DNA from: Bacteroidales bacterium
GTDB taxonomy: Bacteria; Bacteroidota; Bacteroidia; Bacteroidales; Muribaculaceae
Length of the DNA stretch: 64,000 bases
Reading direction: 5' to 3'
Assembly: GCA_910575615.1 (NCBI GenBank)
Contig: CAJTEX010000005.1
Location: 62,001 to 126,000 of the forward strand
The stretch's first letter is position 1; every line of letters begins with the position of its first letter. The notes under the pieces were generated by a model, which saw nothing but the letters and a program-made list of their open reading frames with translations, had not been told where the DNA came from and searched no databases. The position numbers and the translations under genes are program-made. Positions 18,521 through 28,156 of this stretch are shown here, piece by piece.

Positions 18521-19546
18521 ATGAACAAACAGACCGTTACAATCCTCGGAATCGAGTCGTCATGTGACGACACATCGGCAGCTGTCATACGCGACGGCCT
18601 CCTCCTCTCAAACGTGATTGCCTCACAAAGCGTCCACGAGGAATACGGAGGTGTGGTGCCAGAACTCGCGTCCCGCGCCCATCAGCAAAACATCGTCCCG
18701 GTGGTAGACGCAGCCATCAAAAGGGCCGGCATAAGCCGCCACGACCTCGACGCCATCGCGTTCACCAGAGGCCCGGGCCTGCTCGGCTCGCTGCTCGTAG
18801 GCACATCATTCGCCAAAGGCATGTCGCTGGGACTCAGAATCCCCATAATAGAGGTGAACCACCTCCACGGCCATGTGCTGAGCCATTTCGTCAAGCAGCA
18901 GCCCGACGACAAGGTGCCGCAATTCCCGTTCCTGACGCTGCTCGTATCTGGAGGTAATTCCCAGATAGTCCTTGTCAAGGACTACAACAAAATGGAAATC
19001 ATCGGCCAGACAATCGACGACGCGGCCGGAGAGGCATTCGACAAATGCGCCAAAGTGATGGGTCTCCCCTATCCCGGCGGCCCCCACATCGACCGGCTCG
19101 CGGCGGAGGGGAACCCCGACCGGTTCAAATTTGCCAAACCGCATATCCCCGGACTTGATTACAGTTTCAGCGGCCTGAAGACATCATTCCTCTACACCCT
19201 GCGCGACAATATAAAGACCAACCCGCGTTTCATAGAGGAGAACAAGGCCGACCTGGCCGCATCCCTGCAGAAGACCATCATCGACATACTCATCGACAAG
19301 CTCGACAAGGCCGCCCGGCAGACGATGGTGAAGACCATAGCCATCGGCGGCGGCGTGTCGGCCAACTCCGGAGTGCGCAAGGCCGTGGCTGACTATTGCG
19401 AGGCCCGCGGCATAGAGGCGTTCATTCCACAGCGCGCGTTCACCACCGACAACGCCGCGATGATTGCCATCGCCGGACAATTCAAATACCTTGACCGGGA
19501 CTTCTGCCGATACGACGCGGCCCCCTACGCAAGGGTGACAATGTAA
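18521..19546 (+). CDS. tsaD: tRNA N6-threonylcarbamoyladenosine transferase
   Basis: 341 residues from the ATG at 18521. It transfers the threonylcarbamoyl group to A37 of ANN-decoding tRNAs together with TsaB and TsaE. Motifs: LGIESSCDDTSAAVI at the start, the metal-binding HLHGHVLSH, TLLVSGGNSQIVLV, and IAIGGGVSANSGVR, ending FTTDNAAMIAIAG. Length and order match the family. cinA-like follows 10 bases later and is likely cotranscribed. Confidence 0.98.
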   Translation: MNKQTVTILGIESSCDDTSAAVIRDGLLLSNVIASQSVHEEYGGVVPELASRAHQQNIVPVVDAAIKRAGISRHDLDAIAFTRGPGLLGSLLVGTSFAKGMSLGLRIPIIEVNHLHGHVLSHFVKQQPDDKVPQFPFLTLLVSGGNSQIVLVKDYNKMEIIGQTIDDAAGEAFDKCAKVMGLPYPGGPHIDRLAAEGNPDRFKFAKPHIPGLDYSFSGLKTSFLYTLRDNIKTNPRFIEENKADLAASLQKTIIDILIDKLDKAARQTMVKTIAIGGGVSANSGVRKAVADYCEARGIEAFIPQRAFTTDNAAMIAIAGQFKYLDRDFCRYDAAPYARVTM

Positions 19547-19556
19547 CAGACCACAT

Positions 19557-20048
19557 ATGGATCCATATATTCTGAGAGACCTCGAGGAAATCGCTCCCGA
19601 CCTGATTGACATGCTCCGCGAGAAAGGGCTCACGCTATCGACCGCCGAAAGCTGCACCGGCGGCAACATCGCCCACCATATGACCCTCGTCGCAGGCTGC
19701 TCGGATGTCTACAACGGAGGCGCCGTAACCTACTCCAACACGGCAAAGGCCGACATCCTCGGAGTGAATCCGGAGGTGATTGCAGCCAAGGGGGCCGTCT
19801 CAGAGGAGGTTGTCAGGGCGATGGCCGAGGGCGCATGCAAGGCGTTCCACACCGATTGCGCCGTGGCCACCTCGGGCATAGCCGGCCCTGGAGGAGGCAG
19901 CGATGACAAACCGGTGGGCACAGTCTGGACCGCCGTCACGACTCCTCACGGAACATTCTCAGAACTGTATCATCTTGCCGGCCCACGCTCTGAAATCATC
20001 GACAAAGCCACCCTGCTCGTCTTACGACTTCTCATAAACCATCTATAA
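19557..20048 (+). CDS. CinA C-terminal domain protein (nicotinamide-nucleotide amidase)
   Basis: 163 residues, only the amidohydrolase half of CinA; the N-terminal MoaB-like domain of full-length CinA is absent. It would deamidate NMN to nicotinic acid mononucleotide, recycling pyridine nucleotides. The signature STAESCTGGNIAHH (catalytic Ser-Lys type region) and ATSGIAGPGGGSDDKPVGTV are intact. It follows tsaD closely. Confidence 0.95.
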   Translation: MDPYILRDLEEIAPDLIDMLREKGLTLSTAESCTGGNIAHHMTLVAGCSDVYNGGAVTYSNTAKADILGVNPEVIAAKGAVSEEVVRAMAEGACKAFHTDCAVATSGIAGPGGGSDDKPVGTVWTAVTTPHGTFSELYHLAGPRSEIIDKATLLVLRLLINHL

Positions 20049-20096
20049 GCCGCCCGACAGCAGCCATCACAATCAACATAACAACCAGACACAGAA

Positions 20097-20133
20097 ACCG
20101 GGGATTAGCAGCCATATGCCGCTAATCCCCGGT
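20097..20133. terminator. Bidirectional terminator between cinA-like and alpha-amylase
   Basis: Perfect 13-bp stem ACCGGGGATTAGC / GCTAATCCCCGGT with an 11-base loop between two convergent genes. The T-tracts are weak on both sides. Confidence 0.6.
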
Positions 20134-20176
20134 CAGTCAATAGTCTCGATTGAGTGCTATGGTAAGGGGGCTGTTG

Positions 20177-23100
20177 TCAACGGACAACCTCTTTCCTCAC
20201 CACATTGCCGCGACGGACGATGTAGATGCCGTTGGAAGGCTCCATCACGCGCACACCCTGCAGGTTGTAATATTCAGGAACCACATCCTCCGATGCCTCG
20301 ACAGCCACAGTCACGGTCTCCACCCCGGATGTCTGGGCAAGCTTGCCAACACGGGCATGGGCATAAGTGAAGCAGTCGGTGTCCTCCTTCTCGGCGCTTG
20401 AAGACTCATCCTTGGAATAGGGGGTCTTGGCGTTGTCAAAGCAGGTGGGGTCATAGGGGGTGGAGCCGATAGCTCCCTGGCCATAAGTGTCAACCACCAT
20501 CACACCGATACCGGTGTTCTTGATGTAATCCTCGGTGATGCCGAGCTTAGACAGGGGGAACTTCCACTCATAGAATGTGTGCTGATCCTTGGGAATCTCA
20601 TTGATGAGGTCGACAAAATTGTCGTTGCCAAGCAGCATCTCAGGCTCATACTCGAAATCCTTCTGGCCCCATATATGGGTAATCGAGGGGAGAAGACCAT
20701 CCTGGCAGCCATAGAAAGGAGCATCCAGCCCCACGCAATATGGCGCGTCATAGCTGGTCTTTCCGTCATTCATCGGGAAGAAGAGTCCGGGCACACCGAC
20801 GGTCGACTTCGTGCTGCCGATCCAGATGCAGTCTGTGCCGTTGTCAAAGGTGTTGTACTGGCCGTCAGCATCCCAGATGGTGTTGCCGCTGGTCAACACA
20901 CCGCTCATCTCCTTGTAGGGGTCAAGGTCGAAGGCAATCATCAGGCGGCCATCCATGTTGTAAGGCTTCGCCGCCCCGTTGGTGAGCTTGCCGTCTCCAT
21001 AGATGTCCCATACGGTGTAGACATACTGCACACCCAGGTAAAGGTTCTGGCTGTCGTAAGCCGCGTAGATGGCATAGGAGTCAACCACCGGATACTCATG
21101 TTTGCCACGGAAGGCACTGGCCACATCGCGGGCCACGCCCTGGGCGATAAGCTCGTTCTCGGTCCAGTTAGAGAGCGCGTTGTCGGCCACACACATGCGG
21201 TTGTCGTTGTTGACCTTGGTGAAGGTCATGTTGATGGTCTTGTTGGTGCCGACCTTCCCGTCGGGATTGACCTTGTAGTAGTCGGTGTTGAGGCTGTTGC
21301 CCGGCTGGGGAACAGGGCCGCTGTTCTTGGTGTAGGTGAATGTCTGCACATTCTCTCCGGCCTCATTCTTGACATATGTCTTGAGAGTCGTGGTCTCGGT
21401 GAAAGTCAGCGGAGCGGAATAACGGCTTGAGGAAGCGTTGGGGGTGGAACCGTCAACAGTGTAGTATATCGTGGTGGCGGGAGCCACAGACAAGGTGACC
21501 TTGACAGACTCCGAGAAGCGGCTGCCGCTGGCGGGAGAGGCGTTCACCACAGGCTTCTGGGGGCCGGTCTGATATAGACCCTCGTCGGAGACAGCCCCTT
21601 TGGAGCCGCCAGCACCCTTGTAAAGGTGGCCGTTGACGGGCGCACCCGCATGGTCTGCGGTCTGGTTGTTGTCGCCTGAGCCACTGCCGTCGCAGAAGAG
21701 GAAGCCGTCAAGGGCAGACGGATCGGAGGGGAAAGTGTATTTCCAGATGTTACCCTCGACCTTGGTCATAGATGTACCGGGCCATGCAGTTGCGGGGGAG
21801 CTCCAGTAGTGGATGCTCACATTGCTCCAGGAGGTGTTGGTGTTGTCGTAATATATGGTGAACTCTCCCGGCGTGGGGTCGGGGCCAGGTGTGGGGTCGG
21901 GATTGGGATTCACATCCCCATCATATATCACGGCGATTCCGGTCGACCCGATGTTTCCGGTGATTGTCGAGGCGGTGACAGTGAATTTCGCGCCGCTCAC
22001 TCGGTCGGTGTAGGTGCCCGCCGGGCAGTATCCCCCGCCGTTGACAACCGACACGTTGCCGCTGCCTTTTGAGACAATCACAGCACCGCCACCCTTGCGG
22101 GTAACGCAGAATGTGTTGCCCCCGGCTTCACACCAGTCGGCTTTCCCGACCATGGCGTTGCGGAATTTGTTGACCTCGGTTATCGCTTTGCTCTTGAAGG
22201 CCGTGCTGCCCTTGCCAACCATGATGTTGCCGAATCCCTTGACATTGGGACGGGCGAGATAGAGGGCGGTCGCGCCGTTGCGGCAGGCGAAAGAGGCATA
22301 TGCGCGGTCTATGACGCTCTGGTCTACATTCTGCGACCACTCGTCATTGGCGTATGTGTCATGGCTCTCGCCCCAGTAGACCATCTTGGTGTCGGAGCAA
22401 CCATAATCCACTACATGCGCGCCGCCATAGCCATAAGGTATGCCGCCGTTCTCGCGGGCGGCCCCGTTGCTGTACTTGTTGTCGGTCACCGACATATAGT
22501 TGGTGTACTCCTTGATAATCGAGGCGTTGGGGCCTGGAGCGTCAAGAATCTCACCATAATGGTACATCCCTGCCACCGAGGTCACCGAGGTCCAGAATCC
22601 GCAGCCTTCAGAGGGGAGCCCAATATGCTTTGCCGCGTCCCAGCGTATGCCTTTGACCCCAAGGTCATGGAGTTTCTGGACGTAAGCCTTCCCTCGGGCG
22701 CAGACTTCGGCATCCTCCGAATTGATGTCTCCGTAGTCGCCGAGCTGGCCGTGGGTGATCGAGTAACGGTCGCCGTAATTGATGCCACCGTTCCAGCGCA
22801 CACGGCCATTTGAGTCCCACCATGTGTCGTGGTATCCGGCAGTCTTGTCGACATGGTTGGCCACAACGTCGACTATGATTTTTATGCCATATGACCCGGC
22901 CTCGTCACAGAGGCTCTTGAGATCCTGCTCGCTGCCCATCCCGCTCGACTTGAACGCCAGGTCATACGGACGGTAGAGATCGTGCCATGCCGACCCGGTC
23001 TTGATGTCGGGACGCTGGAGCGGAGACAGCTGCACGGAGCCAAAACCTGCGGCTGCGATTTCCGGGAGGGAAGCCTTCACTTCGGCCATCGTCCAGTTGA

Positions 23101-23221
23101 AACAATGGAGGATGTTGCCGTCCTGGATGGCTGACGGCAGCCCGTAGTCGGCGGCCATACTCATTCCCACCGAGCCCATCGCAAGCATCAGCGCAAGGAA
23201 ATTCCTTTTGATTGATTTCAT
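20177..23221 (-). CDS. Secreted multidomain alpha-amylase (GH13)
   Basis: 1014 residues from the ATG at 23221, which starts a signal peptide (MKSIKRNFLALMLAMGSVG...). Domains in order: GH13 barrel (about 30-360) with nucleophile in GIRWDAAKH (about D195), acid in YHYGEILD and the late GESHDTYAND; an amylase C-terminal sheet; a P/D/G linker; a CBM26-like starch-binding module (about 450-550); a chitobiase-type C-terminal domain (about 570-645); and a large DOMON/CBM9-like sugar-binding part. The end YNLQGVRVMEP...GIYIVRRGN resembles a Bacteroidales type IX secretion sorting tail, so surface attachment or release is likely. It digests starch or related glucans outside the cell. No susC/susD pair is next to it. 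Confidence 0.93.
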   Translation of the reverse strand: MKSIKRNFLALMLAMGSVGMSMAADYGLPSAIQDGNILHCFNWTMAEVKASLPEIAAAGFGSVQLSPLQRPDIKTGSAWHDLYRPYDLAFKSSGMGSEQDLKSLCDEAGSYGIKIIVDVVANHVDKTAGYHDTWWDSNGRVRWNGGINYGDRYSITHGQLGDYGDINSEDAEVCARGKAYVQKLHDLGVKGIRWDAAKHIGLPSEGCGFWTSVTSVAGMYHYGEILDAPGPNASIIKEYTNYMSVTDNKYSNGAARENGGIPYGYGGAHVVDYGCSDTKMVYWGESHDTYANDEWSQNVDQSVIDRAYASFACRNGATALYLARPNVKGFGNIMVGKGSTAFKSKAITEVNKFRNAMVGKADWCEAGGNTFCVTRKGGGAVIVSKGSGNVSVVNGGGYCPAGTYTDRVSGAKFTVTASTITGNIGSTGIAVIYDGDVNPNPDPTPGPDPTPGEFTIYYDNTNTSWSNVSIHYWSSPATAWPGTSMTKVEGNIWKYTFPSDPSALDGFLFCDGSGSGDNNQTADHAGAPVNGHLYKGAGGSKGAVSDEGLYQTGPQKPVVNASPASGSRFSESVKVTLSVAPATTIYYTVDGSTPNASSSRYSAPLTFTETTTLKTYVKNEAGENVQTFTYTKNSGPVPQPGNSLNTDYYKVNPDGKVGTNKTINMTFTKVNNDNRMCVADNALSNWTENELIAQGVARDVASAFRGKHEYPVVDSYAIYAAYDSQNLYLGVQYVYTVWDIYGDGKLTNGAAKPYNMDGRLMIAFDLDPYKEMSGVLTSGNTIWDADGQYNTFDNGTDCIWIGSTKSTVGVPGLFFPMNDGKTSYDAPYCVGLDAPFYGCQDGLLPSITHIWGQKDFEYEPEMLLGNDNFVDLINEIPKDQHTFYEWKFPLSKLGITEDYIKNTGIGVMVVDTYGQGAIGSTPYDPTCFDNAKTPYSKDESSSAEKEDTDCFTYAHARVGKLAQTSGVETVTVAVEASEDVVPEYYNLQGVRVMEPSNGIYIVRRGNVVRKEVVR

Positions 23222-23393
23222 GATGAAAAGGGTGTAAGTAAGATAGATTAAAAACTTCAGGCATCCTGCCTGATTCAATGACAGCCTGTCAATAAAAATC
23301 TTTCATGGCGTATTGACAGCTTCCACGGTATTTTGAAACACTCCGCAAATTTAATCAATTTTATCCGTTTTTTCAAACTCCAGCCATCTGATG

Positions 23394-23441
23394 ACAGCCC
23401 TAATTTTTCATCAGCCCAAAACGTTTTAGTGGACAGTAATA
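23394..23441. mobile_element. Relic of an IS4-family end
   Basis: AGCCCTAATTTTTCA followed about 20 bases later by GTTTTAGTGGACAGTAATA parallels the right end of the IS at 56973-58396 (AGCCCTAATTTTTCA, GTTTAGCGGACAGTAATA). No matching opposite end is seen nearby, so only one end survives. Confidence 0.6.
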
Positions 23442-23519
23442 AATCTTTTAGATAGATAACCTCGTTTAAAGGCAACACTTATAAAAGATTCTTTCAGAAT
23501 CTCACGCCTAGTGTATTTA

Positions 23520-23555
23520 CCGGGGGGTACCGGCCTGTCGGCCGCCACCCCCCGG
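23520..23555. repeat. GC-rich nested hairpin
   Basis: CCGGGGGGT pairs with ACCCCCCGG, with an inner CGGCC/GGCCG stem. A GAATCC/GGATTC mini-hairpin follows at about 23569. The function is unknown; it is not placed directly after a gene. Confidence 0.5.
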
Positions 23556-23707
23556 CTAATAGTTAATGAATCCTACGGATTCGAGGGCTAACCACACATA
23601 GAAATCTTACCCTAAAACCTTTCAAAACAGTCTATTAAACATTTTTTGCCGTACACTGATAATTTGTCATGGAATAGTCTTGCGCGAACTACGCCTGGCT
23701 AAACAGA

Positions 23708-23740
23708 CAGCGGTCACATCGCCGGGCGATGTGACCGCTG
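23708..23740 (-). terminator. Terminator of the M16 peptidase gene
   Basis: 14-bp stem CAGCGGTCACATCG / CGATGTGACCGCTG 28 bases after the leftward stop at 23768. The following T-tract is weak (TCTGTTTAG). Confidence 0.6.
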
Positions 23741-23767
23741 TGGTATCAAAAGGTGGTAAGGTCGGGA

Positions 23768-26605
23768 TTATTCAGCAGCGGCAGCCTCGGGGTCGAGGAT
23801 TACGATGCGGTAAGTGCCGTTGGCGTTAATACGCTTCATGAAATCCTGCACATCGGCGGGGGTCAGAGACTGGAGAAGCTCCACGTTGCCGTTGAAGACA
23901 TCAACGCCGTTGAGGGCGGTGGCAGCCATAGTGCTGAGCCATGCGTTGTTCTTCTCCTTGGCCTCGGTGGCCTCCTTGACCTCGAACTCGACGGCCTTTG
24001 CAAGCTCCTCGGCAGTCACGTCAGACTCCATGTTCTTGAACTCCTGGGCGATGATGTCGAGCACCTGCTCTTTCATCTCTGGCTTCATCGGGAACACCGA
24101 CTGGATCACCGTGTTGGGAACACTCTGGCGACTCATGGCGCCTGAGGCCCAGATGGAGTATACGGCGCCCATGTCTTCGCGCACCTTCTTGAGGAGGCGT
24201 TCGGTCATAACCTGGCCGGCGATGTCTGACAGCGCACGGTCTTTGGCGGTATAAGGCATATCTGCAAACTCAAGCACAGCGACAAATGTCTGCGGGGTCT
24301 GCATCTGGGTGGTGAACGAGGTCATCTTGTCACCATCCTTCTTGAGGCCGAGCGAGCCATCGATTGCGGGAGCCTTGGAGGCGGCGGCGGCATCGCCGGG
24401 GAGGGTTGCGATGTACTGCTCGCAGAGGGTCTTGAGCTCGTCCATGTCGACATTGCCGACGAAGAAGAAGGTGTAGTCTGCGGCGTTGGCGGTCATGTCC
24501 TTGACGATCTGGTTCACCTGGTCAAGTGAAGCGGCCTCGACAGCCTCAACGGTGAGGGCAGCCTTGCGGGGATTGTCATAGAGGGCCTTGCGAAGGTCAC
24601 GCGAGAAGATATACTGGGGGTTGGTCTCCTGGTTGTGGAGGAAACCGGTCAGCATGTTCTTTGTGGCCTGGAACTCGTCGGCAGACATGTTGAACTGAGT
24701 GAAGTGGCTGTAAAGCAGCTCCATCATGGTCTTCAGGTCTTTGGGAGTAGTGGAGCCTGAGATGTCGCGGCAGTAGTCGTCAAACTGGAAGTAGACGTGG
24801 CACTGTTTGCCCTGGAGGTATTTCTGGATGTCCTTGTAGGTGTAGGTGCCCAGACCATACTGGCCGAGACCCTCGGGGAGGAAGATGAGGGTGTTGGCGT
24901 ATGTGTCGGGGTAAACTGATGTTCCGCCGAGGGCCTGGGCATCGAGCAGGATTTCGTCAGCCTTGAAGTCGGTCTTCTTAACTACAACTTTGGCGCCGTT
25001 GGAGAGGGTCCACTCGGTAGCGCCCCACTGGGGAAGCTCCTGTGTGGCCACAACCTTGCCGGGGGCGGGAAGGTTGGCGATAAGGGGCTCATCCTTGACC
25101 TCGTCGACAAAAGCGGGAATATCCTCGGTGTCGACAGCCGCCATCATCTGGCGCACGGCCTCCTCGGTGGGGACCTTGATGCCATCTTTCTCGGGAAGCA
25201 TCACGGTGACAACGCGGTTGTTGTCTGAGATAAGTTCCTTGATGGTGGCGTTGACCAGATCAACCGGCAGCTGGGGAAGGAGCATGTTGAGGGTCTGGTA
25301 TTTCATCTCGATACCGGTAGCGGGGGTGTTGTCGATGAAGTTGCGCACATAGGTGTTGACATAGCTCGAAGACTCGGCCTTCTCACGGTTGTTGTAGGCC
25401 TTCTCGAGCCTTGAGAGATATTCGCTGCGGGCACGGTCATATTCAGACACTGTGAAGCCGCCACGCTCGGCGCGGAGCAGCTCACGGTAAACCGAAGCCA
25501 GACCGGGGAGGATGTCGTCACCCTTGCCGATGGCCGCGAGGGTCAACGCGTCCTTTGTGTCAGAGAGGAAATAGTTGCCATAGTAAGAACCTGCGGCGGC
25601 GAAGGGGGAATCGGGAGTCGATGAGATTTCCCCAAGACGGTTGTTGAGCATGGCGGTGAGCATATCGCAGATATAATCCTGGAGCCAGTATGCCATGGTG
25701 CCGCGGAGCTCGCGGGGAAGCACATCGTTCTTGAAGTATATGGTGGCACGCGAGTTGGGCATCTCGGGGTCTGTGCCGATGGCTATGATGGTGCCTTCAG
25801 TGTCGGGGACAGGCTCATAGACGCGTTCGGGGGCGTTCTCAGGCATCTTGATGGGCGAGAACAGCTCCTTGATTTTGTTTTCGATGCGGTCAACGTCGAT
25901 GTCTCCGACAACCACGATACCCTGCTGGTCAGGACGGTACCAGGCCTCGTAATAGTCGCGGAGGACCTGGGGAGCGAAGTTGTCTACCACCTCCATGGTG
26001 CCGATCGGCAGACGGTAGCCATACTTGGAGCCGGGATACATCGCGGGAGCCATCTGCTCCATAAGACGCTGCTGGCCGACATTGCGCGAACGCCACTCCT
26101 CATGGATCACACCGCGCTCCTTGTCGATTTCCTCGGGAAGGAGCAGCAGGCCGTCGGCCCAGTCGTGGAGAATCAGCAGGCAGGAGTCCTGCACGGCGAT
26201 GCTCGCGGTGGGCACATTCGAGATGTTGTAGACGGTCTCGTCGATGGAGGTGTAGGCGTTGAGGTTCTGGCCGAACTTCACACCCTTGGTCTCAAGCCAT
26301 GTCACCAGCTCGTTGCCGGGGAAATTCTCTGTGCCGTTGAAGCACATGTGCTCCAGGAAGTGGGCAAGACCTCTCTGCTCGTCGTTCTCGAGAATCGAGC
26401 CTACTTTCTGGGCGATGTAGAAGTCGGCCTGTCCCTTAGGGGTCTCGTTGTGACGGATGTAGTAGGTAAGGCCGTTGGGAAGCACACCCTTTCTCACCTG
26501 CGGATCGAGGGGCAGGGGATCTGTCGGCATCTGGGCGCGTACCTGCGTCGAGAATGCGATGACTCCGATCAGCACGAACAGGAGCCGGGAAAAGATTTTT
26601 TTCAT
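23768..26605 (-). CDS. M16 family zinc metallopeptidase, exported
   Basis: 945 residues from the ATG at 26605, which gives a signal peptide (MKKIFSRLLFVLIGVIAFSTQVRA). The N-terminal half carries the inverted zinc motif in HFLEHMCFNGTENFPGNEL (H-x-x-E-H, about residue 85) with the distant Glu region EEIDKERGVIHEEW. The second half is the inactive partner domain usual for pitrilysin-like proteins. It is expected in the periplasm or outer envelope, degrading peptides. It stands alone, with an own terminator at 23708-23740. Confidence 0.95.
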   Translation of the reverse strand: MKKIFSRLLFVLIGVIAFSTQVRAQMPTDPLPLDPQVRKGVLPNGLTYYIRHNETPKGQADFYIAQKVGSILENDEQRGLAHFLEHMCFNGTENFPGNELVTWLETKGVKFGQNLNAYTSIDETVYNISNVPTASIAVQDSCLLILHDWADGLLLLPEEIDKERGVIHEEWRSRNVGQQRLMEQMAPAMYPGSKYGYRLPIGTMEVVDNFAPQVLRDYYEAWYRPDQQGIVVVGDIDVDRIENKIKELFSPIKMPENAPERVYEPVPDTEGTIIAIGTDPEMPNSRATIYFKNDVLPRELRGTMAYWLQDYICDMLTAMLNNRLGEISSTPDSPFAAAGSYYGNYFLSDTKDALTLAAIGKGDDILPGLASVYRELLRAERGGFTVSEYDRARSEYLSRLEKAYNNREKAESSSYVNTYVRNFIDNTPATGIEMKYQTLNMLLPQLPVDLVNATIKELISDNNRVVTVMLPEKDGIKVPTEEAVRQMMAAVDTEDIPAFVDEVKDEPLIANLPAPGKVVATQELPQWGATEWTLSNGAKVVVKKTDFKADEILLDAQALGGTSVYPDTYANTLIFLPEGLGQYGLGTYTYKDIQKYLQGKQCHVYFQFDDYCRDISGSTTPKDLKTMMELLYSHFTQFNMSADEFQATKNMLTGFLHNQETNPQYIFSRDLRKALYDNPRKAALTVEAVEAASLDQVNQIVKDMTANAADYTFFFVGNVDMDELKTLCEQYIATLPGDAAAASKAPAIDGSLGLKKDGDKMTSFTTQMQTPQTFVAVLEFADMPYTAKDRALSDIAGQVMTERLLKKVREDMGAVYSIWASGAMSRQSVPNTVIQSVFPMKPEMKEQVLDIIAQEFKNMESDVTAEELAKAVEFEVKEATEAKEKNNAWLSTMAATALNGVDVFNGNVELLQSLTPADVQDFMKRINANGTYRIVILDPEAAAAE

Positions 26606-26766
26606 TGTCAAGAAATCTGTATGATGAATATATTTCTTTGCTTTGTCAATTACTGGGGCCTGGGCCTTGCGCCCTGACGGCACCTGTCTGTTTAGACGCG
26701 TTTTTCATCCAGATGGTTGCATTCGGATGATATTTTTTTCATCCTTATTGCAGACCGGGGGTGAAA

Positions 26767-28143
26767 TCACGCGAAAAGACGGCGGAAAGCCTCCTCAACC
26801 TTGGCCACCTCCACCACCTCTATGGCCAGGCGCGACGTGTCGACCCCCTTGAGCGAGCCACGGGGAATCAGGATGGTCTTCATACCGAGTTTCTCGGCCT
26901 CGCGGACCCGCTGCTCCATACGTGTGACAGGGCGAATCTCTCCGCTCAGGCCCACCTCGCCGCTGAGGCAGACACCCTGGGGGACCGCCATGTCGACATT
27001 AGAGGAAAGTATGGCGGCGATGACAGCCAGGTCAAGGGCTGGATCGGCGACTTTCAGGCCTCCGGCGATGTTGAGGAACACATCTTTTTGGGCGAGCTTG
27101 AAGCCGACCCGCTTCTCAAGGACGGCCAGCAGCATGTTCATCCGCTTGGAATCGAAGCCGGTCACCGACCGCTGCGGGGTACCGTAGGCGGCGGTGCTGA
27201 CCAGCGCCTGCGCCTCAATCAGGAAAGGGCGTATCCCCTCGAGGGTCACGCCGATGGCACATCCCGACAGTTGCTCTCCGTCATGCTGGGAAATCAGCAT
27301 CTCTGACGGGTTGGTCACCTCTCGCAGACCGCGCTGGCACATCTCATATATGCCAAGCTCGGAGGTGTTGCCGAAACGGTTCTTGACTGCGCGGAGGATG
27401 CGGTACATATATTGGCGGTCACCCTCAAACTGCAGCACCGCGTCGACGATATGCTCCAGCACCTTGGGCCCGGCCAGCGAGCCCTCTTTGTTGATATGCC
27501 CGATGAGCATCACCGGCACACCCGACTGTTTGGCGTAACGCAGCAGCCTGGAAGCACACTCCCTGACCTGGCTCACGCTCCCTGCCGACGACTCTATCTC
27601 ATCCGACGCGATGGTCTGTATGGAGTCGACAATAAGCAGCTGGGGCTGTATCTGGTCGATGTGGGTGAAGATTGACTCAAGCGAGGTCTCGGTGACCACA
27701 TAGCAGTTGTCGCTCATGCGGCCTATGCGATCGGCCCGCAGTTTTATCTGCGTTGCGCTCTCCTCACCTGAGACATACAGCATGCGCCGCGACTTGATCG
27801 ACAGTATGTTCTGCAAGACAAGCGTAGACTTGCCGATTCCCGGCTCGCCGCCAATCAGCACCATCGAGCCGGGGACGAGTCCTCCGCCAAGCACCCGGTT
27901 GAGCTCCTCGCTGGGCATATGTATGCGCGGCTCGTCGGCGGTCTCTATCTCAGACACCCTCTTCGGGGAGGATTTCGGTGTGACTCCCAACGGGGCTTTC
28001 AGGCTACCTTTCGAGGTGGTCTTCACCTTCTCCTCGACAAGTGTGCCCCACGCGCCACACGATGGGCAACGCCCCTCCCATTTGGGGAAGTCATTGCCGC
28101 ATTCCGAGCAGAACCACAGGGTCTTTTCTTTGAGTTTTGCCAT
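26767..28143 (-). CDS. radA: DNA repair protein RadA
   Basis: 458 residues. A RecA-like ATPase that extends D-loops in recombination. It shows the N-terminal zinc ribbon FCSECGNDFPKWEGRCPSCG, Walker A GGEPGIGKSTL, the RadA-specific KNRFGNTSE, and a C-terminal Lon-like domain (AGGLKVADPALDLAVIAAI). Length is normal. It starts 13 bases after the stop of the SpoU-type methyltransferase and is in one operon with it. Confidence 0.98.
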   Translation of the reverse strand: MAKLKEKTLWFCSECGNDFPKWEGRCPSCGAWGTLVEEKVKTTSKGSLKAPLGVTPKSSPKRVSEIETADEPRIHMPSEELNRVLGGGLVPGSMVLIGGEPGIGKSTLVLQNILSIKSRRMLYVSGEESATQIKLRADRIGRMSDNCYVVTETSLESIFTHIDQIQPQLLIVDSIQTIASDEIESSAGSVSQVRECASRLLRYAKQSGVPVMLIGHINKEGSLAGPKVLEHIVDAVLQFEGDRQYMYRILRAVKNRFGNTSELGIYEMCQRGLREVTNPSEMLISQHDGEQLSGCAIGVTLEGIRPFLIEAQALVSTAAYGTPQRSVTGFDSKRMNMLLAVLEKRVGFKLAQKDVFLNIAGGLKVADPALDLAVIAAILSSNVDMAVPQGVCLSGEVGLSGEIRPVTRMEQRVREAEKLGMKTILIPRGSLKGVDTSRLAIEVVEVAKVEEAFRRLFA

Positions 28144-28156
28144 ATTTCACCGGGGA

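Larger units (their letters stand above)
23222..23767. other. Gene-free region between amylase and M16 peptidase
   Basis: About 545 bases. It holds a relic of an IS4-type end (23394-23441), a GC-rich hairpin (23520-23555) followed by a small GAATCC/GGATTC hairpin, and the terminator of the M16 gene (23708-23740). No credible ORF is present. Confidence 0.6.
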
